Of a DNA stretch of 64,000 nucleotides, positions 25,963 through 34,102 are shown piece after piece. Both the position numbers and the translations under genes were made by a program. This stretch comes from Microvirga sp. VF16 (GTDB lineage: Bacteria > Pseudomonadota > Alphaproteobacteria > Rhizobiales > Beijerinckiaceae), in NCBI RefSeq assembly GCF_016864375.1, contig NZ_CP069358.1:124001-188000 (forward strand), read 5' to 3'. The notes under the pieces are model-generated. The model ran no database searches, was not told the origin of the DNA, and worked only from the letters and a program-made list of their open reading frames with translations. Within the stretch, counting starts at the first letter, position 1. Each line of letters opens with the position of its first letter.

Positions 25963-26104
25963 TGATCCGAACAACCAAACCGGACCCTTGGCCTTTCGGC
26001 TACACCAAGAAGGAAATATCGGGCAAGAGAGTATTCGTCCTCAGACGGATGCGGCCTGCCGCACTCCCGGTTCTGGCGCCGGGAGTGCATGCGATTCAGA
26101 GCCT

Positions 26105-27052
26105 TCAGGCGCTGGGCCGAGCAGCCTCAGGAGACCTGATCGTCTGGGTGGCCTCTTGAGCAATCTGGGCCGAGATCTGCGCGAGACGCTGGCTGTTTCC
26201 GAGCATCTGCTCAACATTCTGGCGCACGAGAGAACTCTGGAGGCTCACGAAGTCCGGGATGGAGCGGCAGGCCAGAAGATCATTCATGCCATCCAGGTTC
26301 TTCAGCAGGCGCTCCCGCCTGAGACCGAACCATTCCAGCGCAACCGTGCCGGTGCCACGAGCCAGAATTCTGTTGAAGCGGGCAATGGATTGCAGGTTCT
26401 GCAATGCATGATCCAGCAGGTTTGTGGCCGCGTGACCGTGACGAGCCGAGATCGCGGTGGCATGGTCGACGATCTCTGAGGCGGCCTGCAGGCTGTCCTG
26501 AGCCGTCGCTTCGATCTCCTGCTCGACGGCCTCGACCGCCGCGAGCAGGTTGCCATTGGTGCGCTGGGCCCGTTTGGCCCTCGGGCGCCGCGCCGGCGCC
26601 TGGTCGTTGGCATTCCGAGCGGCCTCGGCGATGTCCTCCTCGACCTTCTCGACCACAGCTTCAACCTCATCTTCGTTGAGGACCTTCAACACCACAGGCA
26701 GCAACTCGTTCTTGTCGTTGCGGATATGTTGCTGAAATACCCCTCGTAGCTCTGCGACCTTGGCCAAGAATGCATCACTGTCCTTCGGCACCGTCCCGAG
26801 CTCGGCCAAAAGCGACTGGGTCTGCCGGTTGTCGTCGCGCGCGCCACGGACGAGTTCGGCGGTCTCAGGATGGTTCTCCAACACCGGAAAGAGGTGCTGC
26901 TCCTGCAGATTGGCGAGAAGCGCCAGCTCCTGGCTCAAAGCTCCGAGCAGCTGTTCACGGGTCTCGAGGGCCTCATTGGCGGTGCCCAGCAGCTGGGCGA
27001 AGAGTTCGTTGGCGCGATCAGGTGGAGTTTGGCCGATGGTTCGATTGGTCAT
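26105..27052 (-). CDS. Hemerythrin-like/phasin fusion protein
   Basis: 315 residues from MTNRTIGQTPPDRANELFAQ, the ATG with the better spacing to GAGGA. The N-terminal half (about 10-150) is a four-helix hemerythrin-like bundle with candidate iron ligands in NLQEQHLFPVLENHPE and FQQHIRNDKNELLPVV. A basic linker follows (ARRPRAKRAQR). The C-terminal half (about 185-310) resembles the phasin_2 domain that coats polyhydroxyalkanoate granules: DSLQAASEIVDHATAISARH and WFGLRRERLLKNLDGMNDLL. It is divergent from a stand-alone phasin gene with a shared control region, which supports a granule-surface role with a possible oxygen- or iron-sensing module. Confidence 0.75.
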   Translation of the reverse strand: MTNRTIGQTPPDRANELFAQLLGTANEALETREQLLGALSQELALLANLQEQHLFPVLENHPETAELVRGARDDNRQTQSLLAELGTVPKDSDAFLAKVAELRGVFQQHIRNDKNELLPVVLKVLNEDEVEAVVEKVEEDIAEAARNANDQAPARRPRAKRAQRTNGNLLAAVEAVEQEIEATAQDSLQAASEIVDHATAISARHGHAATNLLDHALQNLQSIARFNRILARGTGTVALEWFGLRRERLLKNLDGMNDLLACRSIPDFVSLQSSLVRQNVEQMLGNSQRLAQISAQIAQEATQTIRSPEAARPSA

Positions 27053-27317
27053 CATTCCTCGCAAACAGGGCGGAGGATCCGGCCTCATCGGCTGCACAGA
27101 GTCTGCAGCGGAAACGGGACCTGGATCTCCTCGGGTGGTGAAAGAAGGCCGGACAGGTACGCTGAACTGGGCAGGCAGGCTTTGTGAGATCGGCGATGCT
27201 GCAGGACATCTTCGTGCTCACGAAGGGCTACGGTTCATATCGCAGCGCAGCATGGGGTGGCAAGCACGGTTGCGCCAGTACCAGGGAAAATGGCTTGGTG
27301 GAGCCAGAATAGTCAAT

Positions 27318-27332
27318 TTGTGCGATGCACAA
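27318..27332. promoter_or_regulatory. Operator-like inverted repeat 1 upstream of phasin gene
   Basis: TTGTGC-GAT-GCACAA, a perfect 15-bp palindrome. Its twin is centred 31 bp away, about three helical turns, so a regulator could bind both on one face. It lies just upstream of the -35 box. Confidence 0.7.
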
Positions 27333-27338
27333 TAAATC

Positions 27339-27367
27339 TTGACATCCATTGTGCTTTGCACAATAAG
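27339..27367 (+). promoter_or_regulatory. Phasin promoter with second operator inside it
   Basis: TTGACA at 27339-27344 and AATAAG at 27362-27367, 17 bp apart, fit a sigma-70-type promoter. The second palindrome TTGTGC-TTT-GCACAA (27349-27363) fills the spacer, so a bound protein would block RNA polymerase. PhaR, the PHB-responsive repressor of phasin genes, is the obvious candidate; this is inferred from context. Confidence 0.65.
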
Positions 27368-27431
27368 AGAGCGGCCGAAATTACGAGCGACCACCCTCAT
27401 CACAGGGCCAATGCCCATCCAGGAGACCCCC

Positions 27432-27800
27432 ATGAATCAGCAGTTCGATGCCGTTCAGAAGCTCGGCAAGGATAGTTTCGACGCCACCGTGAAGGCATTC
27501 GAGGTTGCGTCCAGCGGGACGCAGGCGATCGCTGCCGAGACCGCCGACTACGCCAAGAAGTCGTTCGAGCAGAGCGCGGCGACTTTCGAGAAGCTCGTGG
27601 GCGTCAGGGCGCTCGACAAGGCGATCGAGATCCAGACCGACTACGTGAAGAGCACCTATGAGGGGCTCGTTGCCCAGTCGACGAAGACCCGCGAGCTCTA
27701 CGCCAAGCTCGCCCAGGACAGCTTTGCACCGTTTGGCGCCCTCTACTCTGCCGCGCAGTCGACTTTCGCTCCTGCAAAGCCCGCATCGCGCGCAAAGTAA
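27432..27800 (+). CDS. Phasin family protein
   Basis: 122-residue helical, amphipathic protein that should coat polyhydroxybutyrate granules. MNQQFDAVQKLGKDSFDATV and EQSAATFEKLVGVRALDKAI, then EIQTDYVKSTYEGLVAQSTK, follow the phasin_2 pattern; the Ala/Pro/Lys tail (FAPAKPASRAK) is typical. The ATG at 27432 follows AGGAG. It is preceded by a promoter with two palindromic operators and followed by a hairpin at 27822-27850. It is linked functionally to phaA/phaB at 31.9-33.9 kb. Confidence 0.93.
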   Translation: MNQQFDAVQKLGKDSFDATVKAFEVASSGTQAIAAETADYAKKSFEQSAATFEKLVGVRALDKAIEIQTDYVKSTYEGLVAQSTKTRELYAKLAQDSFAPFGALYSAAQSTFAPAKPASRAK

Positions 27801-27821
27801 CCACTCCTCGTCCGCTGGTTC

Positions 27822-27850
27822 AGAACACCCGGCTCGCCGCTGGGTGTTCT
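27822..27850 (+). terminator. Hairpin after phasin gene
   Basis: AGAACACCC pairs exactly with GGGTGTTCT over an 11-base loop, 22 bp after the stop. The following CATCCTCTT is pyrimidine-rich but has no true T-run. Confidence 0.5.
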
Positions 27851-27951
27851 CATCCTCTTGCTGCGCTGTTCGGTCGTCCTGATCCAATCACGCACATGCC
27901 GAGCCTGACCGAACCGCTGGCGAACCACGCAGTTGGACGGGGAAAGAACCG

Positions 27952-28209
27952 ATGATAGGGCCTTGGTTCCGGTTGGCGCTGGATACAACCCTTCTCACCC
28001 TCGAAGCGCAGAGTGTGATTGGTCTGCGCCTGTCGCAGATCGCGACGGGCCAGAGTTCTCCGGCTGAAGTGCAGTTGATGGCGACCGAAAAGATGCTCGC
28101 CTTTGTCGACGCTGCGACGGCTGTTGCGACTGGTGGATCGGCCCACGAGATTGTGGGAGTTTACCGCAAACGCGTTCAAGCCAATGCATGGCGTCTGACA
28201 CTGACTTGA
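27952..28209 (+). CDS. Small hypothetical protein common in Hyphomicrobiales
   Basis: 85 residues starting MIGPWFRLALDTTLLTLEAQ. The pattern D-T-x-x-L-x-L-E-A-Q-x-V-I-x-L-R, then an Ala-rich helix (ATEKMLAFVDAATAVATGGS) and a basic end (VYRKRVQANAWRLTLT) matches a small helical family that I recall as an uncharacterised rhizobial protein. It follows the phasin gene and may be co-regulated; the helix spacing is phasin-like. Function unknown. Confidence 0.65.
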   Translation: MIGPWFRLALDTTLLTLEAQSVIGLRLSQIATGQSSPAEVQLMATEKMLAFVDAATAVATGGSAHEIVGVYRKRVQANAWRLTLT

Positions 28210-28406
28210 GGAGCAATGGGCGGCGAACGCATTTTTAGGTGCTGTTGGTGGGGATCCCATTGGCCGATGAAGGCTGCGCTATCGACTCCATCGACACGTT
28301 CCATTCACGTGAGTGGCATACCTCAGCCAATCCCCGACTAAAGTTGCGATGCTCGGCCGTTCGCTTTTCGCTAAAACGCATCAGCGCCCGTTGAAGCCGA
28401 GACAAG

Positions 28407-28431
28407 AAAAAAGCCGGGCGCAAAGCCCGGC
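28407..28431 (-). terminator. Rho-independent terminator, leftward
   Basis: On the minus strand GCCGGGC-TTTGC-GCCCGGC is followed by six T. It would stop leftward transcription coming through the IS6 element or from the gene interrupted by it. Confidence 0.7.
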
Positions 28432-28503
28432 GAAAGTTAAGGTCCGACAAAGTCAAAACCTTCCAGAGGGAACGGCCGATACGGCAGCGCCGGGAGGAAG
28501 AAG

Positions 28504-29329
28504 GGTTCTGTCGCAACTCCGGAACAGGGGCGAGAAAGCATCAGGTGCATCGTACTGCACTTATGCGGCGAGCAGGTGAAACTGCTCGGCGAGCAATAGC
28601 GGCTGATTGCAGGCATATTTCGCCTGCTGTTTGCGCATCATATGGATCAGCTCGATGCCACCCAGGATCACCCGAGCGCTGTCGGCCGACTTGAAGCCGA
28701 GCATCGGACGCACGCGGCATTTGATGGCACGGTGATCCTGCTCGATACGGTTGTTGAGGTATTGACTCTGCTGGATCCTGATCGGCTTGAGGCGATGTCT
28801 TGAACGATCCTGCAGACGGCTCTCGGCATCACACGACAGGATGGCTTCCCGATTGGTCTGGCTGCCGTCGATGACGATCCTCTCGGGCCGGCCGTGCCGC
28901 TTGAGCGCCTTGCTCAGGAAGCGCTTGGCAGCAGCCAGATTGCGCCGCTCGCTGAACCAGAACTCGACCGTGTCGCCGTTGCTGTCGATCGCCCGGTAGA
29001 GATACATCCACCGGCCTCTGACTTTGACGTAGGTTTCATCGACATGCCATTTTGGGCTGACCGCCCGCTTGTGACGGTTGAACCGTTCGAGCAACAGGGG
29101 CGCATAGTGTACCGTCCAGCGGTGGATCGTGGCATGGTCCACCGAGATGCCGCGCTCGGCCATCATTTCCTCAAGGTCACGCAGGCTCAGATTGTAAGCG
29201 AGATACCATCGGACGCAGAGCGGGATCACCGACCGATCGAATTGCCTACCCTTGAACATCGCACGTCACCCTCTCTCGCCATCGCAGGACATAGCCTCGC
29301 GGTAGGAAAGAAAGAGTTGCGACAGAACC
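28504..29329. mobile_element. IS6-family insertion sequence, complete
   Basis: 826 bp with perfect 16-bp terminal inverted repeats (GGTTCTGTCGCAACTC at both ends) around a single intact transposase gene. The 8-bp flanks (GGAAGAAG and GTCACGAA) differ, so there is no target duplication. It is a different subgroup from the element at 13376, whose ends are unlike these. Confidence 0.88.
28561..29259 (-). CDS. IS6-family transposase
   Basis: 232 residues, full length. N-terminal helix-turn-helix (LSLRDLEEMMAERGISVDHA), then the catalytic DDE core: HVDETYVKVRGRW, IVIDGSQTNREA and NRIEQDHRAIKCRVRPMLGF. All three acidic residues are present, so the enzyme is probably active in replicative cointegrate transposition. 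It fills most of the 826-bp element. Confidence 0.93.
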   Translation of the reverse strand: MFKGRQFDRSVIPLCVRWYLAYNLSLRDLEEMMAERGISVDHATIHRWTVHYAPLLLERFNRHKRAVSPKWHVDETYVKVRGRWMYLYRAIDSNGDTVEFWFSERRNLAAAKRFLSKALKRHGRPERIVIDGSQTNREAILSCDAESRLQDRSRHRLKPIRIQQSQYLNNRIEQDHRAIKCRVRPMLGFKSADSARVILGGIELIHMMRKQQAKYACNQPLLLAEQFHLLAA

Positions 29330-29933
29330 GTCACGAATTGTTGAGTCTCGAGCTAGGCGAGCATGCTAATGGCGCAGAATAGCCGACCCACTCAGGGATG
29401 ACATTGGGTTCTGACGCGTCTCTCTGAGATCGGCTACAGCGTCAAACAGCTTAGAGTCGGCTCTGGGTCACGGGCAGCCCTTCAGCTTAGCCGTGTAAAA
29501 GTCAGCTTTTCGCTCCTAACCTGCCCGCTCTCCGACTGTCGTGAATGTTCCGCTGGCCGTTAACAGCCTCCTCCCCTACTCTCATCAGCACCGCAGAAGC
29601 GGCATAGATTTCAGCAAGGCTTCGCTGATGTACGGGTGGGAGCAAGAACAGCAGCTTTAGTTCCCTCCTCATCTCCGCATTGATGCTGTAAAGGCGGTAA
29701 AGTCGGCGCAGAAGACTCCATCGACAACTACAGATCGCTAGCCAGAGGGCCAGAGATCTAACGGGCCCCCGTACTGCCCTGAGGCTATCGCCGTTAAAGG
29801 CGTCTCGGCACAGTCGTCTTCCTAAAGGAACCGGCACTTTTTAGGCTGACGGGAGCCTCGGAGGTGTTGGCACCTAGCGCACTTCTGCTCGGCCCTTATA
29901 GTACGAGCATTCCCTCTTTGATGAATCGTTGCC
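29330..29933. other. Intergenic stretch, about 600 bp
   Basis: No supported gene. A 111-codon leftward frame (29502-29837) has no ribosome site and no protein-like pattern. This may be remains of sequence interrupted by the IS6 insertion. Confidence 0.35.
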
Positions 29934-30413
29934 TCAAACCTTGTCCTGGGCTTCGGGCTTCCGCGATCCGCCGTGCAGTTGACGGTTGCCCCAGCTCTGC
30001 AGCGCCCGTTGTGTGATGCTAGTAATCTTCCATGCACCTTCGGCTTTGCCGAACCGGAACTCGTAGGCCCCGCATGAATGATAGAAATCCTCACCTTCCC
30101 CCTTGAAGTCGCGGTCGAACCTCAGGATCAGGTAGTTGCAGCGTCCCCGCACGCCCTCCGGTTCGCTCGACAGAAGCAGGTTGGAGAAGCTGTGATGCTT
30201 GGCCAGGGTGTCGACTGCATTCCGCCGGCGTTGAACGAACTCGGTGCTGCTCATGGTGCTGGGCTGCTCACGGCCTGACGAGGCATAGTCAATGAAGACC
30301 TCGGTCGAGAGGCAGCTCTGCATGGATGCCCAATCCCGCTCGTCGAAGGCAAGGAAGAAGCGGCACAGGACATCGTTGATCGCGATGTGATCGAGAGCGT
30401 CCAAGGTTTTCAT
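29934..30413 (-). CDS. SnoaL-like / NTF2-fold protein
   Basis: 159 residues from MKTLDALDHIAINDVLCRFF; AGGATGA at a good distance favours this ATG over those upstream. The order of helix, then FFLAFDERDWASMQSCLSTE, then DYASSGRE, then a strand with TKHHSFSN-like text (LAKHHSFSNLLLSS) and GCCNY-like strands fits the SnoaL_4/NTF2 cone fold. Members are small isomerases, dehydratases or ring-hydroxylating dioxygenase-type subunits. The genome context (IS on one side, tctC on the other) does not indicate a substrate. Confidence 0.75.
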   Translation of the reverse strand: MKTLDALDHIAINDVLCRFFLAFDERDWASMQSCLSTEVFIDYASSGREQPSTMSSTEFVQRRRNAVDTLAKHHSFSNLLLSSEPEGVRGRCNYLILRFDRDFKGEGEDFYHSCGAYEFRFGKAEGAWKITSITQRALQSWGNRQLHGGSRKPEAQDKV

Positions 30414-30740
30414 ACCTGTCATCCTGTGTAGCGAAGCGAAAGTGGTTGGCGCAGGTACCATCACTGCATGTCGAGCCTGCTCACGACGCCTGCTGAAGGC
30501 CTGCGGCTCTCCGCCTCGGCGGACATTCGGTCGAATTCACAGAAGTGCACGAGGCGTCGTTATGGATCCTTTTTGCGGGTGTTCCCCCTCGCCTCTTGAT
30601 GCGTTCACGGTCCATGCGGGAAGATCGTCTCCTCTCGCATGGAACCGGCAGCGCTAGTGGTCCCATGCCATCTTGAGGCCAAGGCGCATCGTTCGAGGTG
30701 GCTCATCCATCAATCGAATGAGTTAGCTTCAACCGAGTCA
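30414..30740. other. Intergenic stretch
   Basis: No gene, repeat or RNA that I can support. Confidence 0.3.
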
Positions 30741-31712
30741 CTAACCAAGGCCAAGCTCTTTCAGGATCGCTGTGATACGGGCCTGCTCCTCCTTGATGAA
30801 GGTCCCGAACTGGGCGGAGGGCATGTAGAGATCGACCCACTCCCGTTCCTGGAGGAGTTTCTTCCACGACGCGCTTTGCACCAGCTTGGCGACCGCCGCT
30901 TCGAGCGCTTGCTTGTCCTCCGCACTGACGTTCGGAGGAGCCATCAGGCCGCGCCAGTTGACCAGCGTGGCGTCAACACCCTGTTCCCGGAAGGTCGGAA
31001 TGTCGACGCCGGGCAGGCGCTCCGGTGACGAGATGCCGATCGGCCGGAGCTTGCCCACCTTGAACTGGCTTGCGACCTCGTTGAGGCCGCCGGTCGCAAC
31101 GGTGATCTTGCCGTTCATCACCAGCGGCAGCATCTCGCCGCCGGTCCCAACGGGAATGTAGTTCATCTTCTTCACATCACCGCCGCCCGCCTTGGCGACT
31201 AGGCCACACAGGACGTGGTCGGGAGAGCCATGCGCGAAGCCGCCCCAGGTGACCGATCCGGGGTCCTGCTTGAACTTGTTCACCAGGTCCGTGACGGTCT
31301 TGATCGGCGAGTCAGCGGCCACGAACAATGGCTGGTACTCGCCCTGAAGGCGGGCAAGAGGGGTCGTCTGCTCAAGGGTCACCGGGGACTTGTTGATGAC
31401 TGGTGCACCCACGAGACCGAAGCCGGCCACCATCACCGAGGGGTCTCGATCCTTGGCGTTGATGAACTGGGCCAAGCCGATGGTGCCGCCGGCGCCCGGC
31501 ACATTCTGGACCTGCACGCTGGTGGCGATCTTTTCTTTCATCAGCACATCCTGCACCGCGCGGGCGAGCTGATCGTATCCACCGCCGGGACCAGCAGGAG
31601 CGGTGATCTTAAGGCTTTTGAGCTCTTGCGCCCATGCCGGCAACGCCGGCAGAAAGCCGGCTGACGCGGCGGCAAGGAGGGCTTTGTTGAAGCTGCGACG
31701 ATCTAAGGTCAT
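30741..31712 (-). CDS. tctC: Tripartite tricarboxylate transporter substrate-binding protein (TctC/Bug family)
   Basis: Periplasmic binding protein of 323 residues from MTLDRRSFNKALLAAASAGF, the ATG after GGGAG. The twin-arginine motif DRRSFNKALL suggests Tat export, with cleavage near AWAQE. Bug-family segments include TAPAGPGGGYDQLARAVQDV, VPGAGGTIGLAQFI and TWGGFAHGSPDHVL. TctC delivers citrate or another carboxylate to the TctA/TctB membrane pair. It is not beside tctBA (35.4 kb, opposite strand) but 162 bp downstream of phaB. A Bug protein of unrelated specificity is possible. Confidence 0.88.
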   Translation of the reverse strand: MTLDRRSFNKALLAAASAGFLPALPAWAQELKSLKITAPAGPGGGYDQLARAVQDVLMKEKIATSVQVQNVPGAGGTIGLAQFINAKDRDPSVMVAGFGLVGAPVINKSPVTLEQTTPLARLQGEYQPLFVAADSPIKTVTDLVNKFKQDPGSVTWGGFAHGSPDHVLCGLVAKAGGGDVKKMNYIPVGTGGEMLPLVMNGKITVATGGLNEVASQFKVGKLRPIGISSPERLPGVDIPTFREQGVDATLVNWRGLMAPPNVSAEDKQALEAAVAKLVQSASWKKLLQEREWVDLYMPSAQFGTFIKEEQARITAILKELGLG

Positions 31713-31874
31713 TTCCCGTCTCCCATGGTTCTTGTTCTGCACATCACGTTGGTTGATCATGCCCTCGAGGGGCGGCAGTGCTCCGCGAGGGTGGGTGGAG
31801 AGCCGGCGAGTCAGCGAATTCGCTGCTTTCGAGTGCTGGCTTACGTGTTCAACGCTTTCGCGGGCCGCATCCGA

Positions 31875-32600
31875 TCAGGCCATGTACTGTCCGCCATTGA
31901 CGGACAGGGTCGAGCCGGTGACGAAGCCGGCCTCGTCGGAGGCCAGGAACAGCACGCTGCGGGCGATCTCCTCCGCCTCGCCGAGGCGGCCGACCGGGAT
32001 GAGCGGCAGGATCTTCGCCTTGAGCACCTCTTCGGGCACCGCCTTCACCATCTCGGTGGCGATGTAGCCCGGCGCGATCACGTTGACGGTGACGCCCTTG
32101 TTGGCATTCTCCTGCGCCAGTGCCTTGGCGAAGCCGATCACGCCGGCCTTGGCGGCGGAGTAGTTCGCCTGTCCCATCTGGCCCTTCTGGCCGTTGATGG
32201 ATGAGATGATGATGATGCGCCCAAATCCGCGCTCGCGCATGCCCTCGATCACCGGGCGCGTGCAGGTGAACATGGAATCGAGATTGGTGCGGATGACGGC
32301 GGACCACTGATCGAAGGTCATCTTGTGGAACATGCCGTCGCGGGTGATGCCGGCGTTGTTGACCAGGATGTCGACCGGTCCGAGTTCGGCCGCCACCGCC
32401 TTGATCCCGCTCTCGCAGGAGGCGGCGTCGGAGACGTCGAACTTGAAGACCGGAATGCCGGTCTCAGCTTTGAACTGGTTGGCGGCTTCGTCATTGCCGC
32501 CGTAATTCGCGGCAACCGTGTAGCCTGCGTCTTTCAAGCCTTTCGAGATCGCGGCACCGATGCCGCGGGTGCCACCGGTGACCAATGCAACGCGCGCCAT
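31875..32600 (-). CDS. phaB: Acetoacetyl-CoA reductase
   Basis: NADPH-dependent short-chain reductase that turns acetoacetyl-CoA into (R)-3-hydroxybutyryl-CoA for polyhydroxybutyrate synthesis. 241 residues, exactly the usual PhaB length, starting MARVALVTGGTRGIGAAISK after AGGAGAATCAC. Nucleotide motif TGGTRGIG at about residues 8-15, NNAG near 88, catalytic Ser/Tyr/Lys in IISSINGQKGQMGQANYSAA and KAG, and the end STLSVNGGQYMA. It follows phaA with a strong hairpin in between. No phaC is in the window. Confidence 0.95.
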   Translation of the reverse strand: MARVALVTGGTRGIGAAISKGLKDAGYTVAANYGGNDEAANQFKAETGIPVFKFDVSDAASCESGIKAVAAELGPVDILVNNAGITRDGMFHKMTFDQWSAVIRTNLDSMFTCTRPVIEGMRERGFGRIIIISSINGQKGQMGQANYSAAKAGVIGFAKALAQENANKGVTVNVIAPGYIATEMVKAVPEEVLKAKILPLIPVGRLGEAEEIARSVLFLASDEAGFVTGSTLSVNGGQYMA

Positions 32601-32655
32601 GTGATTCTCCTTCTGACGGTTCATCCCTGGGGATCGCTCTGGATCCCATGTCAAA

Positions 32656-32680
32656 GCAGCCCGGGTTGATCCCGGGCTGC
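32656..32680 (-). terminator. Strong intergenic hairpin between phaA and phaB
   Basis: GCAGCCCGGG and its exact complement CCCGGGCTGC around a five-base loop; leftward it is followed by TTTG only. It may be a partial terminator or mRNA-processing signal that sets phaB below phaA. Confidence 0.5.
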
Positions 32681-32692
32681 TGATCGTTGGTC

Positions 32693-33865
32693 TTACCGCT
32701 CGAGGCACATGGCGACGCCCATGCCGCCGCCGATGCAGAGAGTGGCCAGGCCCTTCTTGGCGTTGCGCCGGCCCATCTCGTGCAACAGGGTCACGAGCAC
32801 GCGGGCGCCCGAGGCGCCGATCGGATGGCCGATGGCGATGGCGCCGCCATTCACGTTCACGATCGACGGATCCCAGCCCATGTCTTTGTTGACCGCGAGC
32901 GCCTGGGCCGCGAAGGCCTCGTTCGCTTCGACGAGCTCAAGATCGGACACCTTCCAGCCGGCCTTTTCCAGCGCCTTGCGCGAGGACGGGATCGGGCCGG
33001 TGCCCATGATCGCCGGATCGACGCCGGCGGTCGCCCAGGAGGCGATGCGGGCAAGCGGGGTCAGGCCGCGCTTCTCGGCCTCGGCCTCCGTCATCAGCAC
33101 GATGGCGGCCGCGCCGTCATTGATGCCCGAGGCATTGCCGGCCGTGACCGTGCCGTCCTTCGAGAAAGCCGGCCGCAGCTTGGCGAGAGACTCGACGGTG
33201 GTGCCGGCGCGGATGTACTCGTCCTGATCGACCACGATGTCGCCCTTGCGGGTCGCGATCGTCACCGGCGTAATCTCGTCCTTGAAGCGGCCTTCCTTCT
33301 GCGCCGCCTCGGCCTTGTTCTGGGAGGCGGTGGCAAACTGATCCTGCTCCTCGCGGGTGAGCTGCCAGCGCTGGGCCACGTTCTCGGCGGTGTTGCCCAT
33401 GTGGTAGCCGTTGAAGGCGTCCATCAGGCCGTCTTTCAGCATGGTGTCGACGAGCTTGAAGTCGCCCATCTTGGTGCCGGCGCGCATATGCGCGGCGTGC
33501 GGCGCCAGCGACATCGATTCCTGGCCGCCGGCCACGATGATGCTGGCATCGCCGTTGGCGATCTGCTGCATGCCGATGGCGACCGTGCGCAGGCCGGAGC
33601 CGCAGAGCTGGTTGAGCGCCCAGGCGGTCTTGTCCTGCGGCACGCCACCGGCCATGGCGGCCTGCCGGGCCGGGTTCTGGCCCTGGCCGGCAGTGAGGAT
33701 CTGGCCGAGGATGACCTCGTCCACGTCCCCGCCTTCGACCTTGGCGCGCTCGAGGGCCGCCCTGATGGCAACCGCGCCGAGCTCATGGGCCGGCGTGTTG
33801 GCGAAGGCGCCGTTGAACGAGCCGACGGGGGTACGCGCCGCGCCGACGATGACGATGTTAGTCAT
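32693..33865 (-). CDS. phaA: Acetyl-CoA acetyltransferase (beta-ketothiolase)
   Basis: Condenses two acetyl-CoA to acetoacetyl-CoA, the first step of polyhydroxybutyrate synthesis. 390 residues, usual length, starting MTNIVIVGAARTPVGSFNGA. The nucleophilic Cys is in NQLCGSGLRTV (about residue 89), and the second catalytic pair lies in GGAIAIGHPIGASGARV (His near 346) and LATLCIGGGMGVAM (Cys near 376). The gene is co-oriented with phaB. The leftward set may start at the zeta gene and include tctC. Confidence 0.96.
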   Translation of the reverse strand: MTNIVIVGAARTPVGSFNGAFANTPAHELGAVAIRAALERAKVEGGDVDEVILGQILTAGQGQNPARQAAMAGGVPQDKTAWALNQLCGSGLRTVAIGMQQIANGDASIIVAGGQESMSLAPHAAHMRAGTKMGDFKLVDTMLKDGLMDAFNGYHMGNTAENVAQRWQLTREEQDQFATASQNKAEAAQKEGRFKDEITPVTIATRKGDIVVDQDEYIRAGTTVESLAKLRPAFSKDGTVTAGNASGINDGAAAIVLMTEAEAEKRGLTPLARIASWATAGVDPAIMGTGPIPSSRKALEKAGWKVSDLELVEANEAFAAQALAVNKDMGWDPSIVNVNGGAIAIGHPIGASGARVLVTLLHEMGRRNAKKGLATLCIGGGMGVAMCLER

Positions 33866-33899
33866 TGGTCCTCTTTCGTGGTGTCGCTCAGAGATTGCT

Positions 33900-34028
33900 T
33901 TATGGTGCCCGCACGTAGCTGTCGGACATATCCTCGGCCAGACGATCCATGCTGCTGGCGAAGTGGTGCGGATCGTTCATCTTGAAGTCTGCTCGTGGCA
34001 GTGCGTCCGATCGTGCTTTTGCTGTCAT
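33900..34028 (-). CDS. Possible 42-residue protein upstream of phaA
   Basis: A short frame from an ATG after AGGGCGACCGT reads MTAKARSDALPRADFKMNDP and ends in LAEDMSDSYVRAP. It lies 34 bp before phaA in the same direction and its composition is protein-like (basic start, acidic helix). It could be a small regulator or granule protein, or simply a leader. No homologue recognised. Confidence 0.35.
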   Translation of the reverse strand: MTAKARSDALPRADFKMNDPHHFASSMDRLAEDMSDSYVRAP

Positions 34029-34102
34029 ACGGTCGCCCTGCTAAGAGCACGGTCCCGTCCAAGAAGCCGCCTTGCGAAAGGCAGCTGCATCGCACCTGAG
34101 GC

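Noticed and set aside
25816..25974. N-terminal extension of the 72-residue gene into the tRNA
   Set aside because: These codons are the tRNA-Arg gene and its flank, read as protein by accident.
28496..29337. Target-site duplication around the IS6 element
   Set aside because: The 8-bp flanks differ, so none is claimed.
32687..33985. Rightward open frame of 432 codons opposite phaA
   Set aside because: Antisense to a thiolase with all catalytic residues.
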